From AR5 sp041497115 (GTDB lineage Bacteria; Methylomirabilota; Methylomirabilia; Rokubacteriales; CSP1-6): DNA of 64,000 nucleotides. Position 1 is the stretch's first letter. Every line of letters begins with the position of its first letter. Positions 45,876 to 55,624 of this stretch are shown piece by piece. The stretch is taken from NCBI GenBank assembly GCA_041497115.1, contig JBGQFW010000005.1, positions 1-64,000 on the forward strand, read 5' to 3'. The position numbers and the translations under genes are program-made. The notes under the pieces were generated by a model. That model did no database searches. It saw only the letters and a list, made by a program, of their open reading frames with translations, and was not told where the DNA came from.

Positions 45876-48800
45876 TCAGCCCAGACGCTCGGCCCAGAAC
45901 GCGGTGCCGAGATCCTCGAAGATCCGCCGCGCCGCCGCGCGATGCGCCCCGGCCACGCCCGGGTCGCCGAGGCGCGCCGCGACCCGCGCCAGCGTGGCGT
46001 GACAATGGCCGGTCTCCAACTGCGTCCCGAGCCGGGTGGTGACCGCCAGGGCCTCCTCGGCCCGCTGCCGGGCGGCCACCGCCTCGCCGTCGAGGAGCAG
46101 CAGCTCCGCCTCGAGCCGTAGCAGCGGTGCGCGATACCCGTCGGCCGCCCGCTCGGCCACCGCCGTCAGCCCCTGGCCGACCACGCGGCGGGCGTCGTCC
46201 GGCCGCCCCGCGGCGAGATACGCGGCGGCCGTCACGGTGCCGAACCGGGTCCACTGCAACACCGCCCCCGCCGGTCGCTCCAGGCCGCGCTCGAGGCTCT
46301 CCAGCCCCCGCCGGCGATCTCCGGTCAGCAAGGCCGCCCACGCAAGATAGATCCCGTTGGCGCAGATTCCGTGGACGAGATCGTGCTCCTCGGAGATGGC
46401 CAGGCCTCGCTCGAGGACGGGCACGGCCGCCTCCGGTTGCCCCTGCAGGAGCTTCACGTAGCCGAGGAAGGCGTTGGCGATCGAGAGACTGGAGGGATGC
46501 CGGATCTCGGTCGCCATCCGGAGCGCCTCGCTCGCCGACATGAGCGCGGCGTCGAATCGCCCGAGTGCCGCCAGTGCTTCCGCCCGCCACCCGCAGAGGC
46601 TGACGAAGATGGGATAGACGAGCCCGGGCTCCTGCCCGGCCTCGACGGCGCTCGCGAACAGGTTGACACCGACGTCGTACTCCTCGACCGCCTCCTGGAC
46701 ACGTCCGAGGTCCCGGCAGGCGACGGCGGCAATGAATCGTGCGTAGCTGCGCGTCCGGAGATCCGATGCCTCGGCGCGGGCGGCGGCCTCGCGCGCGCGC
46801 TCGAGCGCTGAATGCAGCGTGCCGGGAATCGCGGCGGCCAGGGCGATCGCCTGCGCCTGGCGCACCTGCACGCGGGCGAGCCGCGCACCGTCGTCGAGCG
46901 CGCGTGCGAGCGCCTCGACCTTGCGTCCGAGCTCGCCCAGCCCCTCGACGTGGCCGGTCGAGATCCGGGTGGACCACAGATCCAGGTACGCGTCGAGCTC
47001 GAGATTGCGGTCCGCCGCCTCGCCCAGACGATTCATCGCGTCGATACACGACTCGTAGAAGGTCATGGCGGCCGTGTATCGAGCCTCCGCCTGCGCTCTC
47101 GTCCCCGCGCGGTAGAGGTGGGCGGCGGCCGACGCCCACACCTCGCCCCGCACCGCGTGATGGGCCAGGACCTCGACGTTCTCGGGCGCGTGGTGACGGG
47201 CGCGCGCCTCGAGCGAGCCCAGGACCGCGGAGTGGAGCAGGCGCCGGCGCTCGCGCAGCAGCCCCTGATAGGCCACCTCCAGCGTGAGCGCGTGCTTGAA
47301 GGTGTACTCGAGCTCGGGAAACAGGTTCGCCTCGTAGAGGAACTCGGCGGCCTGGAGCTGCGTGAGGCCGCGCCGCAGCTCGACGGCGCTCGTCTCCGCG
47401 ACGCTCTCGAGGAGGGTGAACGGCACGGTCTTGCCGATCACCGCCGCGGACTGCAGCAGGTGCTTCACCGGCGGCGGCAGCCGGTCGATGCGGGCGGCCA
47501 GCACCGCCTGGACGGTGGCCGGCACCTGGATCGTGTCCAGGGGCTTGGCGAGACGGAACGAGCCCCGGTCTCCGACGACGACGCCGGTCTCGACCAGGGC
47601 GCGAACGCTCTCCTCGAGGAAGAACGGATTGCCCTCCGTCCGATCGACGAGGAGGCGCTTGAGGGCCTGCAGCGGCCGGCCCTCGCCGATCAGCGCGTCG
47701 AGCAGCGCCGCCGCGCCGGCAGCCGCGAGGGGGTCGATCCGGAGCTGCGTGTAGTAGCTCTTGCCGCCCCAGCCGTGCCGGTACTCGGGGCGGTAGTTGA
47801 CGAGCAGCAGCACGCGGGCGGTCGGCAGGCTCTCGATGAGGGTGTCGAGCAGCGCCTGCGTCTCGGTGTCGATCCAGTGCAGGTCCTCGAACAGCAGGAC
47901 GAGGGGCTGGGCCTGGCTCTCGCGGAGCACGAGATGCTTGACGGCGTCGAGGATCCGCTGCCGGCGCTCGTCGGCGCCCAGCGACTCCCACTGGCGGTCG
48001 GCCGCCGGCACCCCGAGCAGCGACAGCAGCGGGGGCAGCGCGTCGCGCAGGTTCTCGTCGAGCGTCAGCAGCTTGCCGGTGACCTTCTCCCGGATGGCCC
48101 GCGGCTCGTCACGATCGTCGACCTTGAAGTACATCCGCAGGAGGTCGATCACGGGAAGATAGGCCGTCGCCTGGCCGTAGGAGACCGAGGTCGACTCGAG
48201 CACGAGACATCCCTGCGTGAGGTGGGAGTGAATGAACTCCCAGTACAGCCGCGACTTCCCCACCCCCGGCTCGCCGACCACCGCCACGAGCTGCCCGGAG
48301 CCGGAGCGGACGCGATCGAGGGCGAGGGCGAGCTGGTTCAGCTCCGGGTCACGCCCGACGAAGCGCGTGAGCCCGCGGGCCGACGTCGCATGCAGGCGAG
48401 ACCGGATCGGCGAGGCGCCGGTGACCTCGGAGACCTCCAGCGGCGTCTCGAGCCCCTTCACCGGCCGCGGACCGAGGGACCGGGTCAGCACGTAGCCTTC
48501 GACCAGCGCCAGCGTCTCCGACGGCATGAGAATCGAGCCCGGCATGGCCATCTGCTCCATGCGGGCGGCGAGGTGCGTCGTCTGTCCGACGGCGGTGTAA
48601 TCCATGTGGAGATCGTTGCCGATCGAGCGCACGACCACCTCGCCGGAGTTGAGGCCGACCCGGATGTGGATCGGCACGCCGAGGCTGCGATGCAGCTCCT
48701 CCGCGTAGTCCCTGACCCGCTGCTGCATCCGGAGCGCGGCGTAACAGGCGCGGACGGCGTGATCCTCGTGGGCGATCGGCGCGCCGAACAGCGCCATGAT

Positions 48801-49220
48801 GCCGTCGCCCATGACCTGATTGACCGTGCCCTCGTAGTGGTGGACCGCCTCCATCATGCGCTCCAGCACCGCGTCGAGCACCCGCCGCGCGTCCTCGGCG
48901 TCGCGGTCGGCGAGAAGCTCCATCGAGCCCTTCAGGTCCGCGAACAGCACGGTCACGTGCTTGCGCTCGCCTTCGAGCGCGCCGCGCGAGCTGAGGATCT
49001 TCTCGGCGATGTGCGTCGGCGTGTAGTCCACGGGCGAGACGAAGCGTGCGCCCACGTCCGGCGCGGCCGCGGTGACGGGGTGGGCGCACTCCGGGCAGAA
49101 CTTCGCCTGCGCCGGAAGCCGGCTCCCGCAGCGCGCGCAGTCCAGCGGCAGCGGCCCGCCGCACTCGGCACAGAACTTGGCGGCGGCCGGGCTCTCGTGG
49201 TGGCAGCGAGGACACGTCAT
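45876..49220 (-). CDS. second zinc-ribbon / class III cyclase / AAA ATPase / TPR protein
   Basis: A 1114-residue paralogue of the protein at 37448-41023 with the same order. Paired zinc ribbons (first CPRCHHES...CAEC, residues 3-20; second to about 45) precede the cyclase domain with D95 (FADLKGS) and GDGIMALFG. Walker A GEPGVGKSR follows near 312 and FEDLHWIDTE as Walker B, then TPR-like helices. The cyclase and ribbon blocks are almost identical in wording to the first copy, while the TPR half diverges, as if the two listen to different signals. It lies 10 kb from the first copy, with UGSC, MFS and hot-dog genes between. Confidence 0.86.
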   Translation of the reverse strand: MTCPRCHHESPAAAKFCAECGGPLPLDCARCGSRLPAQAKFCPECAHPVTAAAPDVGARFVSPVDYTPTHIAEKILSSRGALEGERKHVTVLFADLKGSMELLADRDAEDARRVLDAVLERMMEAVHHYEGTVNQVMGDGIMALFGAPIAHEDHAVRACYAALRMQQRVRDYAEELHRSLGVPIHIRVGLNSGEVVVRSIGNDLHMDYTAVGQTTHLAARMEQMAMPGSILMPSETLALVEGYVLTRSLGPRPVKGLETPLEVSEVTGASPIRSRLHATSARGLTRFVGRDPELNQLALALDRVRSGSGQLVAVVGEPGVGKSRLYWEFIHSHLTQGCLVLESTSVSYGQATAYLPVIDLLRMYFKVDDRDEPRAIREKVTGKLLTLDENLRDALPPLLSLLGVPAADRQWESLGADERRQRILDAVKHLVLRESQAQPLVLLFEDLHWIDTETQALLDTLIESLPTARVLLLVNYRPEYRHGWGGKSYYTQLRIDPLAAAGAAALLDALIGEGRPLQALKRLLVDRTEGNPFFLEESVRALVETGVVVGDRGSFRLAKPLDTIQVPATVQAVLAARIDRLPPPVKHLLQSAAVIGKTVPFTLLESVAETSAVELRRGLTQLQAAEFLYEANLFPELEYTFKHALTLEVAYQGLLRERRRLLHSAVLGSLEARARHHAPENVEVLAHHAVRGEVWASAAAHLYRAGTRAQAEARYTAAMTFYESCIDAMNRLGEAADRNLELDAYLDLWSTRISTGHVEGLGELGRKVEALARALDDGARLARVQVRQAQAIALAAAIPGTLHSALERAREAAARAEASDLRTRSYARFIAAVACRDLGRVQEAVEEYDVGVNLFASAVEAGQEPGLVYPIFVSLCGWRAEALAALGRFDAALMSASEALRMATEIRHPSSLSIANAFLGYVKLLQGQPEAAVPVLERGLAISEEHDLVHGICANGIYLAWAALLTGDRRRGLESLERGLERPAGAVLQWTRFGTVTAAAYLAAGRPDDARRVVGQGLTAVAERAADGYRAPLLRLEAELLLLDGEAVAARQRAEEALAVTTRLGTQLETGHCHATLARVAARLGDPGVAGAHRAAARRIFEDLGTAFWAERLG

Positions 49221-49269
49221 CGGGACCGGCCCCCCGGCTGCGGCTCACGCTAGCATCCGGACGAAGCGC

Positions 49270-49298
49270 TTGACAACCAGGGCGGGCAATCCCACAGT
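49270..49298 (+). promoter_or_regulatory. candidate promoter of the VOC gene
   Basis: A perfect TTGACA (49270-49275), a 17-base spacer and a weak CACAGT (49293-49298). It lies 26 bases before the VOC ATG; GGAGG at 49314-49318 is the ribosome site. Confidence 0.45.
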
Positions 49299-49323
49299 CG
49301 GCCCTGCCGAAGGGAGGCCCACC

Positions 49324-49731
49324 ATGGCCGATCACATCGCCACCCAGGGCGTTCACCATTTTCGGCTCACCGTGAGCGACGTCGATCGCGCCGTGCGCTT
49401 CTACACCGGGGTGCTCGGCTTCAAGAAGCTCATGGACCTCAACCCGGGCGCGTTCCTGAGCAACGGCAGCGTCGGCCTGGGCATCGGGCCCCATCCGCAT
49501 CCGGACCGCGCCATCAAGGGCGACCGCTTCGACGAGAACCGGATCGGTCTCGATCACATGAGCTTCGCGGTGCCGTCGCGGGCCGCGCTCGACGAGGCGG
49601 TCCGGGCGCTGGACAAGCACGGCGTCCCCCACAGCGAGGTGAGGGATCTCGGCGAGGCGTTCGGGATCTGCATCCTCATCTTCCGCGATCCCGACAACGT
49701 GCAGCTCGAGCTGAGCGGCCCGCGGGCGTAG
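49324..49731 (+). CDS. VOC-family (glyoxalase/dioxygenase fold) protein
   Basis: A 135-residue vicinal-oxygen-chelate protein with paired beta-alpha-beta-beta-beta modules. Metal-ligand candidates are His12 (VHHFRLTVSDVDRAVRFY), a His in GLDHMSF near residue 79 and Glu in VQLELSG near 131. It probably catalyses a metal-dependent isomerisation or dioxygenation; the substrate cannot be named. It stands alone on its strand. Confidence 0.85.
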   Translation: MADHIATQGVHHFRLTVSDVDRAVRFYTGVLGFKKLMDLNPGAFLSNGSVGLGIGPHPHPDRAIKGDRFDENRIGLDHMSFAVPSRAALDEAVRALDKHGVPHSEVRDLGEAFGICILIFRDPDNVQLELSGPRA

Positions 49732-49752
49732 CGCGCCGGCGCCTCGCCGCGA

Positions 49753-50298
49753 TTACCCGCGCGGCATCCGGCCGTGCGCGCCCACCCACTCGCGCAGCGC
49801 CTCGCGCGTGGAGGGAAACGCCAGCGCGTCCCACGGAATCTCCTCGGGCGTCAGCCACTCCAGCCGGTCGTTCTCCGCGCACGGCGTCAGCGTGCCGCCG
49901 GTCACCCGCGCGGTGTAGACGATGATCACCGGCGAGCCGGGATACGAGTAGACGTTGAAGAGCCCGGTGAGGTCCACCGTCAGGCCGGTCTCCTCGAGCG
50001 TCTCCCGCACGGCGGCGTCCGTCACCGCCTCGCCGAAGTCCACGAACCCGCCCGGAAACGTCCACAGCCCGTAGCCGGGATGGATCGAGCGGCGCGTGAG
50101 GAGGACGCGGCCGTCCTGCTCGGGGATGGTGCCGGCCACCACCTTGGGATTGAGATAGAAGACGAAGCCGCACGTCGGGCACAACGCCTGCTCGCGCTGG
50201 TCGGGTGGCACCGGCCCCCGCGTGAGCGCGGTCGCGCACAGCGGGCAGAAGCGCATGGTCGCCGGCGAGAGAAAGCGATGGCCGTGGTCGTCGCTCAC
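49753..50298 (-). CDS. NUDIX hydrolase with N-terminal zinc ribbon
   Basis: A 181-residue protein with CPLC and CPTC (residues 18-43) forming a zinc ribbon. The Nudix box GFVDFGEAVTDAAVRETLEE (about 84-103) completes G-x5-E-x7-RE-x2-EE. NudC-like members hydrolyse NADH or other nucleoside diphosphate derivatives, but this short form lacks the NudC N-terminal domain and could be an ADP-ribose or sugar-nucleotide hydrolase. It lies 4 bases after the ATP-grasp remnant. Confidence 0.87.
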   Translation of the reverse strand: MSDDHGHRFLSPATMRFCPLCATALTRGPVPPDQREQALCPTCGFVFYLNPKVVAGTIPEQDGRVLLTRRSIHPGYGLWTFPGGFVDFGEAVTDAAVRETLEETGLTVDLTGLFNVYSYPGSPVIIVYTARVTGGTLTPCAENDRLEWLTPEEIPWDALAFPSTREALREWVGAHGRMPRG

Positions 50299-50302
50299 CC
50301 CG

Positions 50303-50596
50303 TCAGTCTAAACCACGCGCCGCCCCGGGGTGGTGCGCCTTCCCCTCGACCGCGACGCGCTCGATGTAGTCCACGAACGGCTGGAACGGGTCGAAGCCCA
50401 GCACGGCCGGCGCGTCGGCGACGAAGTTCGAGGTCGCGTTGACGTCGTAGAAATAGATGCGTCCGTCCGCCCGGCTGACCAGGTACTCGACGCCGCCCAC
50501 ATCGATCGAGGCCGCGCGCGTCAGCGCGATCGCCTGGGCCACCGCCTCGGCCGGCGGCTCGAACCGCGTCACCGCCAGCGAGCCGGAGGCGTCCAC
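50303..50596 (-). pseudogene. 3' remnant of a RimK-like ATP-grasp gene
   Basis: A frame of about 97 residues whose DVGGVEYLVSRADGRIYFYD and VNATSNFV stretch is the metal- and ATP-binding end of an ATP-grasp ligase, about the last third of a usual 290-330 residues. The ATP-binding core and substrate part are missing. Upstream in frame there are only 10 codons before the TAG of the FecR gene. I read it as a decayed copy, although the remaining bases show no disruption. A translated fragment beginning at GTG 50596 cannot be excluded. Confidence 0.6.
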
Positions 50597-50626
50597 CGGA
50601 CACGATCGTCGGGAGACCCGGCGGGG

Positions 50627-51586
50627 CTAGTCCCGGGGCGCGGAGAGCGCCTCCGCCTCGTCGAACTCGCCGGCCGCGAGCTGCTTGAGGCCGGTGCGGT
50701 CGTAGACGTGGCCGAGCAGCAGGTGCAGCGTCGGCTCGTCCGGATTGCTCTTGATCGCCGCCGCCAGCTCGCTGCGCGCGTCGGCGTAGAGCCCCTCCTG
50801 GAAGAGAAGGCCGGCCCGCATCAGCGAGAGCGTCGCCGGCGGGTAGCCCTTGGCGTTGGCGGGCGACAGCGCGCCAAGCGCGTCCTTCACCCGGGCGCCG
50901 TCGGCGGCCGGGGCGACGTCGAACGTCGCCCGCTGCACGGGGTGCTCGCGCGTCTCCAGCTCCCACGTGTAGCGCGTGCCCGGCGAGAGGGCCGGCGCGC
51001 TCGACGGATACGCGAGCGGGCGCCGCTCGAGGTCGGCCTGCTCCCACAGCACGTTGCCCTGCGGCCCCAGCAGGCGCACGCGGTACTTCAGCCGGTCGGA
51101 GCCCGCCCACTCGAAGCCGAGCGCACCGGGCAGCACCTTGGTGTCGCGCGGCGCCAGGATGATGGGCGGCAGCACGCGCACGCTGCGCACCGACAGCGAC
51201 TGGTACGTCTTCTCCTTCTGCGCGCCGAGCAGGAAGTTGGTGACGTTGCCGAGGATGGACCGGGCGCGGTCGCTCACGCCGTCGCCGGGCTGGGCCTGGA
51301 CCGTGAACGGCGAGTTGGCCTGCGTGACCAGCTGGGTGCCACGGCCGCCGGTGAAGACCAGCACCACCCGCCCCTCGCCCGACACGCGCACCTGATCGCC
51401 CGCCTTCAGCGAGAGCAGCGGCTTGGGCGTCTGCCAGTCGGCGTCGGCGGCCCCCTTGACCTCGACCTTGCCGCGCTTGAGCTGGATCTCGGTCAGCACC
51501 GCCAGGGGCTCCTGGGCCCACGCCGCGGCCGTGGTCAGAACGACGACGGCGACGGCGACGATCGCCGCGCTCACTGCTGCCTTCAT
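50627..51586 (-). CDS. exported FecR-domain protein
   Basis: A 319-residue protein with a signal peptide (cleavage after AWA near residue 24), then a FecR-type beta domain (KRGKVEVKG, LKAGDQVRVSGEGRVVLVFTGG; about 36-110). A beta-sandwich region (about 140-230) and TPR-like C-terminal helices follow. FecR proteins next to CHASE2 cyclases are a recurrent pair, thought to act as extracytoplasmic sensors. Its ATG overlaps the cyclase stop by 4 bases. Confidence 0.82.
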   Translation of the reverse strand: MKAAVSAAIVAVAVVVLTTAAAWAQEPLAVLTEIQLKRGKVEVKGAADADWQTPKPLLSLKAGDQVRVSGEGRVVLVFTGGRGTQLVTQANSPFTVQAQPGDGVSDRARSILGNVTNFLLGAQKEKTYQSLSVRSVRVLPPIILAPRDTKVLPGALGFEWAGSDRLKYRVRLLGPQGNVLWEQADLERRPLAYPSSAPALSPGTRYTWELETREHPVQRATFDVAPAADGARVKDALGALSPANAKGYPPATLSLMRAGLLFQEGLYADARSELAAAIKSNPDEPTLHLLLGHVYDRTGLKQLAAGEFDEAEALSAPRD

Positions 51587-53451
51587 GTCCGCTCCCTCCC
51601 GTCGGTCAGCACCTCGAAGATACGCACCTTCTCCACCCGTCCCTTGACCGCGATCGGCCCGCAGTCGCGCACTCGCACGCGGTCGCCGACGGCCGCCCGG
51701 GTCTCCTCGGTGACCAGCAGCGTCGTCGCCAGCTCCTTGTTGAGCCCCTCGACGCGCGAGGCGACGTTCACCGGGTCGCCGATCACGGTGTACTTCATCC
51801 TATCGCGCCCGCCCACGTTGCCGGCGAAGACCCGGCCGGTGTGGATGCCGATGCCCATGCGCAGCTCGGGCAGCCCGGCGGTCTTCCAGCGCTGATTCAG
51901 CTCGGCGAGCGCGCGGTCCATGTCGAGCGCGCTCTGCACGGCGTTCCAGGCGTGATCGGGATCGCTCACCGGCGCGCCGAACACCGCCATGACGGCGTCG
52001 CCCACGAAGTCGTTGATCATCCCCCGGTGCTTGAAGATCGCCGCCGTCATCGCGTCGAAGTACTCGTTGAGGTGGGCGGCGATACGCGCCGGCTCCATCT
52101 GCTCCGACAGCGTCGTGAAACCGCGCAGGTCGGAGAACAGGATGGACACCTCGCGGTACTCCCCCTGCAGGCTCGGCGCGTCGGCCAGGACCTGGGCCAG
52201 GACGTCGCGCGAGAGGTAGCGCGCGAAGGAGTCGCGGAACCGGCGGCGGTCGAGCGCGTCGCTGCCGAGCCCCATCAGCGAGGTCGCGACCACCGGCAGC
52301 ACGAAGTCGATCCAGTAGCCGCCGCGGTCGAAGGCCCACAGCGCGGCCGGCACCCCCACCACCAGCGCGCCACCCACGCAGAGCAGCGTGCCGATGAGCG
52401 GGCGCACCATCGTCAGCACCACCCCGGCCAGCAGCACGACGGCGACGTTGACGGCGCCCGCCACCAGCCAGTTCGAGGGCTGGATGAACCGCCGCGTGTT
52501 GAGCATGTGGGCGACGTTGGCGTGCACCTCCACCCCCGGCATCAGCCCGTGGGGCGTGAGGTAGGAGTCGCGTCCGGCCTCGAACGTGCCGCCGAGCAGG
52601 ACGACGTTGCCGCGCAGCGGATTGTTGGCGTCCGGCTCGCCGCTGCCCGGGTCGCCCAGCGCGGCGAAGGTGTCGCTGGACAGCGTGAGGAAGCTGCCAG
52701 GGGGCCCGACGTAGTTGATCGGCCACGAGACGCCGCCGTGGATCGCCACCTCCGGCGAGCCGGCGCGCTCCAGCCGGATGCCGTGAGCCCGCGGCAGCGG
52801 CAGCGGCCGGCGGGCGGCCAGCGCGTCGGCGAGCGCCTTGCCGTCGAGCCCGCCGAGCCGCGCGGCGGCGGCCAGCGCCAGCGTCGGCAGCGGGCGGCCG
52901 TCGGGGTCGGGGATCACGGGCTCCACGCGGCGGATCAGGTGATCGGCATCCTGAAGGACGTTCGGTGAGGCCAGCATCACCGACCGGCCGAGCGCGGCGG
53001 CGCCGAGCGGACCGGCGTGGGCGCCCAGCGGACCGAGCAGCACGACGCGGCTCAGCCCGTCGTCGGCGAAGTCGCGGATCGCCGCCGCCAGCGCGGCGTC
53101 GGCCGCCGGGGTGGTCGGCGTGTCGAAGCGGATGTCCACCGCGAGGACGCCCGCGCCGCTCTTGGCGATGCCGCGGACGACGCGGGCCAGGTAGTCGCGC
53201 GGGATCGGCGAGCGGCCGCCGAACCCCTCGAAGGCCTTCTCGTCGATGGCGACGACGACCACGTCGTACGGACGCTGGCGGCCCTGCAGCCGCTGCAGCA
53301 GGTCGAGCGCGCTGGCCTGCCACCCCTCCAGGTAGCCGAGCGAGGAGGCCGCCGTGACGAGCACGCTCACCGCTAGCCCCACCGCCCACATCTGCAGCAG
53401 CCGCCCGCGCCGCGCCTGCCACCACGTCCCCCCTCCGAGGCTGGCCGCCAT
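51583..53451 (-). CDS. CHASE2-domain adenylate/guanylate cyclase
   Basis: A 622-residue membrane receptor. After an N-terminal helix (about 17-38), a periplasmic CHASE2 domain runs to about residue 310 (VVVVAIDEKAFEGFGG and LAVDIRFD motifs). Three transmembrane helices (about 318-400) follow, then a class III cyclase domain (about 425-600) with metal aspartates in FSDLRGF and VGDAVMAVFG and the NVASR motif. An extracytoplasmic signal would control cAMP or cGMP production. The nearby caspase-like proteins and FecR protein share its operon and compartment, so they may generate or read the signal. Confidence 0.9.
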   Translation of the reverse strand: MAASLGGGTWWQARRGRLLQMWAVGLAVSVLVTAASSLGYLEGWQASALDLLQRLQGRQRPYDVVVVAIDEKAFEGFGGRSPIPRDYLARVVRGIAKSGAGVLAVDIRFDTPTTPAADAALAAAIRDFADDGLSRVVLLGPLGAHAGPLGAAALGRSVMLASPNVLQDADHLIRRVEPVIPDPDGRPLPTLALAAAARLGGLDGKALADALAARRPLPLPRAHGIRLERAGSPEVAIHGGVSWPINYVGPPGSFLTLSSDTFAALGDPGSGEPDANNPLRGNVVLLGGTFEAGRDSYLTPHGLMPGVEVHANVAHMLNTRRFIQPSNWLVAGAVNVAVVLLAGVVLTMVRPLIGTLLCVGGALVVGVPAALWAFDRGGYWIDFVLPVVATSLMGLGSDALDRRRFRDSFARYLSRDVLAQVLADAPSLQGEYREVSILFSDLRGFTTLSEQMEPARIAAHLNEYFDAMTAAIFKHRGMINDFVGDAVMAVFGAPVSDPDHAWNAVQSALDMDRALAELNQRWKTAGLPELRMGIGIHTGRVFAGNVGGRDRMKYTVIGDPVNVASRVEGLNKELATTLLVTEETRAAVGDRVRVRDCGPIAVKGRVEKVRIFEVLTDGRERT

Positions 53452-53455
53452 GGCG

Positions 53456-55624
53456 CTAGCGGGCGCGCACCTTGGTGAGCGGCAGGACGCCCTCGAGCTC
53501 GCCCTTCATCAGCGGGTGCTGGTTGCCGCCGACCGCGCGCGACTTGCGGCTCACCTGCTGCTCGACGTACTCGTACAGCTCTTGCAGGCTCACGATGCCG
53601 TCGCGGTTGAGATCGGCGGCGCCCTTCAATCCCTCCGTGAGGAAGTAGGTGAAGATGCCGTGGCCGAGCTCGGGGAGCTCGATCGAGACCTCGGCCGGCC
53701 GCGCGGCGGTGACGATGGCGCGCCCCTTGGAGCGCGTCAGCCGCTCGAGGAAGAGGTCGTCCACCGTGCCCGCGCGCGTCTTCTTCGAGGCGAAGGTACG
53801 GCCGCCGGCGGCGCCGCTGTAGCAGGCGTCGAGGAACATCACGACCCGCTCGGCCTCGATGCGGCCGAAGATCGTCTGCAGATCGTCCATCGGCAGCGCG
53901 GTCGAGAACAGGTCGTCGGGGTCGGCGTCGCTCGGGATCAGGTACTTGGCGAGCCCGTCGCGCTCGATGCCGCGCGGGTCCACCTCGGGCGCCCCGTGGC
54001 CGGCGAAGAAGACGACCACCGTGTCGTCCTTGCGCGCCGAGCGGGCCAGGAACGTGCCGAGCGCGTACTTGATGTTGCGCAGCGTCGGCTTGCGCTCCGT
54101 GCGGTCGGTCAGGAGGATCACGTTCTCCTTCCGGAAGCCGCCGGTGGTCGTCAGCACGTCGTACATCGCGTCGGCGTCCGCCACCGAGTACTTGAGGTAC
54201 GGGATCCCGCTGCTCTCGTAGCGCCCGACACCGATGACGACGGCCCACGCGTCCCGGGCGGGCGGCGGCGGCTCGGGGACCGCCCGGGCGGCGGCCGTCC
54301 GCTCGAGCGTGACGGTGCGCACCTCCTGGCGGATGGTGCCGTCGGCCTCGCGGGCGGTGAGCACGATCGTGTTGCCGCCCTCGTGCAGCGTCACCGGCGC
54401 CGTCACCACCATCGAGCGCGGCGGCGTGGCCTCCTTCTGGCGCACCACCTCGGTCCCGTTCAGCGTCACGGTCACGCTGCCGACGCCGCGGCTGGAGGTC
54501 ACCACCGCCGCCACCACCGTCTCCGCCTCGGTGACGCGGATGCCGTCGGCCGGGTGGCGGACGCTGATCGTCAGCGGCGTCGCCTTCTCGTAGTGGACCG
54601 TGCGCACCTCCTGGCGGACGACGCCGTCGGCGTCGGTGGCGGCCACGACGAGGAGGTTGGGGCCCTCGCGCAGCTTCAGCGACGCGGCGAGCGACACGCC
54701 CGGCCGCGGCGCCTTCTCGGCGATCCGGGTGACCTCGGCGCCGTTGAGGGTGACGACGACGTTGCTCACGCCGCGCCCGCTCGTCACCAGCCCGGCCAGC
54801 GATACGGTGTCGCGATCGAAGCGCTCCTGGTCGCCCGGGCTCGAGAGGCTCACGACCAGCGCGGCCGAGGCGGGGGCGGGCGCGGCGGCCGCCGGCGGCG
54901 GCGTGGGACGAACGGGCGCGGGCGTCACCGGCGCCTTCGGCGCGGGGGCCGGCGGCAGCGGCGCGGGCGCGGCGGGCGCGGGCGCGGGCGCGGCAGGGGG
55001 TGGCGCCTGGGCGACGGCCGTCGAGCCGCCCGCGATCTCGAACGTGAACACGTTCTTGCCCGAGTCCGCCTTCACGATCCGCTGCGCGTCGGGCGCGTAC
55101 CACAGCGTGACGCCGAACGTGATCTGCCGGCCGAGGTCGCTCAGGATCGCGCGGAGATCGCCCGGCCGCTGCGAATCGACGGCATAGCGGACGCGAAACG
55201 CCTCGACCGGGCGCCCGCCCGCGGTGACCGACTCGCGGGCCTCCACGCGCCAGGTCAGCCACCCGTCCACCGCGCCGAGCGGCACGTGGACCACCACCGG
55301 CTGGCTCCCCCACTTGCCGACCTCGAGCGGCCACGTCACGCGCGGGCCCGGCTCGATCTCCACGTACTCGTCGCCGCGGCGGGCGTAGGTGATCCCCAGG
55401 TCGCGCGTGAGCCGGATCTCGCGCTTGCCGTCGGCGGTGAAGACGTAGACGCCGCGCTCGATCCGCGCCAGCCGGTAGGTCGCGTCGGCCAGCGCCCAGA
55501 TGTCGCCGACCGCGTAGGTCGGCCGCTCGGCGCGCGCCGGCTGGGCGCCGGCGCCGGACGGCAGCGCGGCGAGGGCCAGCAGCAGGCCGAGCGCGACGAG
55601 CGCCGGCCGGCGGACCGGGCTCAC
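53456..55624 (-). CDS. secreted caspase-family (C14) protein, copy A
   Basis: A 722-residue exported protein. It starts at GTG 55624, overlapping the stop of the upstream paralogue (GTGA), with a signal peptide ending near AGAQ. A beta N-terminal domain, a Pro/Ala-rich linker (about 205-265) and two Ig-like repeats (VTLNGAEV, VTLNGTEV) precede a caspase-fold protease. The catalytic His is in FFAGHGAP near residue 540 and the Cys in LDACYSGAAGG near 600. An EF-hand-like loop DLNRDGIVSLQEL near 670 may bind calcium, as in calcium-activated metacaspases. It is followed after 4 bases by the CHASE2 cyclase. Confidence 0.88.
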   Translation of the reverse strand: MSPVRRPALVALGLLLALAALPSGAGAQPARAERPTYAVGDIWALADATYRLARIERGVYVFTADGKREIRLTRDLGITYARRGDEYVEIEPGPRVTWPLEVGKWGSQPVVVHVPLGAVDGWLTWRVEARESVTAGGRPVEAFRVRYAVDSQRPGDLRAILSDLGRQITFGVTLWYAPDAQRIVKADSGKNVFTFEIAGGSTAVAQAPPPAAPAPAPAAPAPLPPAPAPKAPVTPAPVRPTPPPAAAAPAPASAALVVSLSSPGDQERFDRDTVSLAGLVTSGRGVSNVVVTLNGAEVTRIAEKAPRPGVSLAASLKLREGPNLLVVAATDADGVVRQEVRTVHYEKATPLTISVRHPADGIRVTEAETVVAAVVTSSRGVGSVTVTLNGTEVVRQKEATPPRSMVVTAPVTLHEGGNTIVLTAREADGTIRQEVRTVTLERTAAARAVPEPPPPARDAWAVVIGVGRYESSGIPYLKYSVADADAMYDVLTTTGGFRKENVILLTDRTERKPTLRNIKYALGTFLARSARKDDTVVVFFAGHGAPEVDPRGIERDGLAKYLIPSDADPDDLFSTALPMDDLQTIFGRIEAERVVMFLDACYSGAAGGRTFASKKTRAGTVDDLFLERLTRSKGRAIVTAARPAEVSIELPELGHGIFTYFLTEGLKGAADLNRDGIVSLQELYEYVEQQVSRKSRAVGGNQHPLMKGELEGVLPLTKVRAR

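Noticed and set aside
50597..50629. TAG between the FecR and ATP-grasp frames considered as recoded stop
   Set aside because: The reading frame continues, but the joined product matches no known fusion, there is no hairpin after the TAG, and the FecR protein has a natural end.
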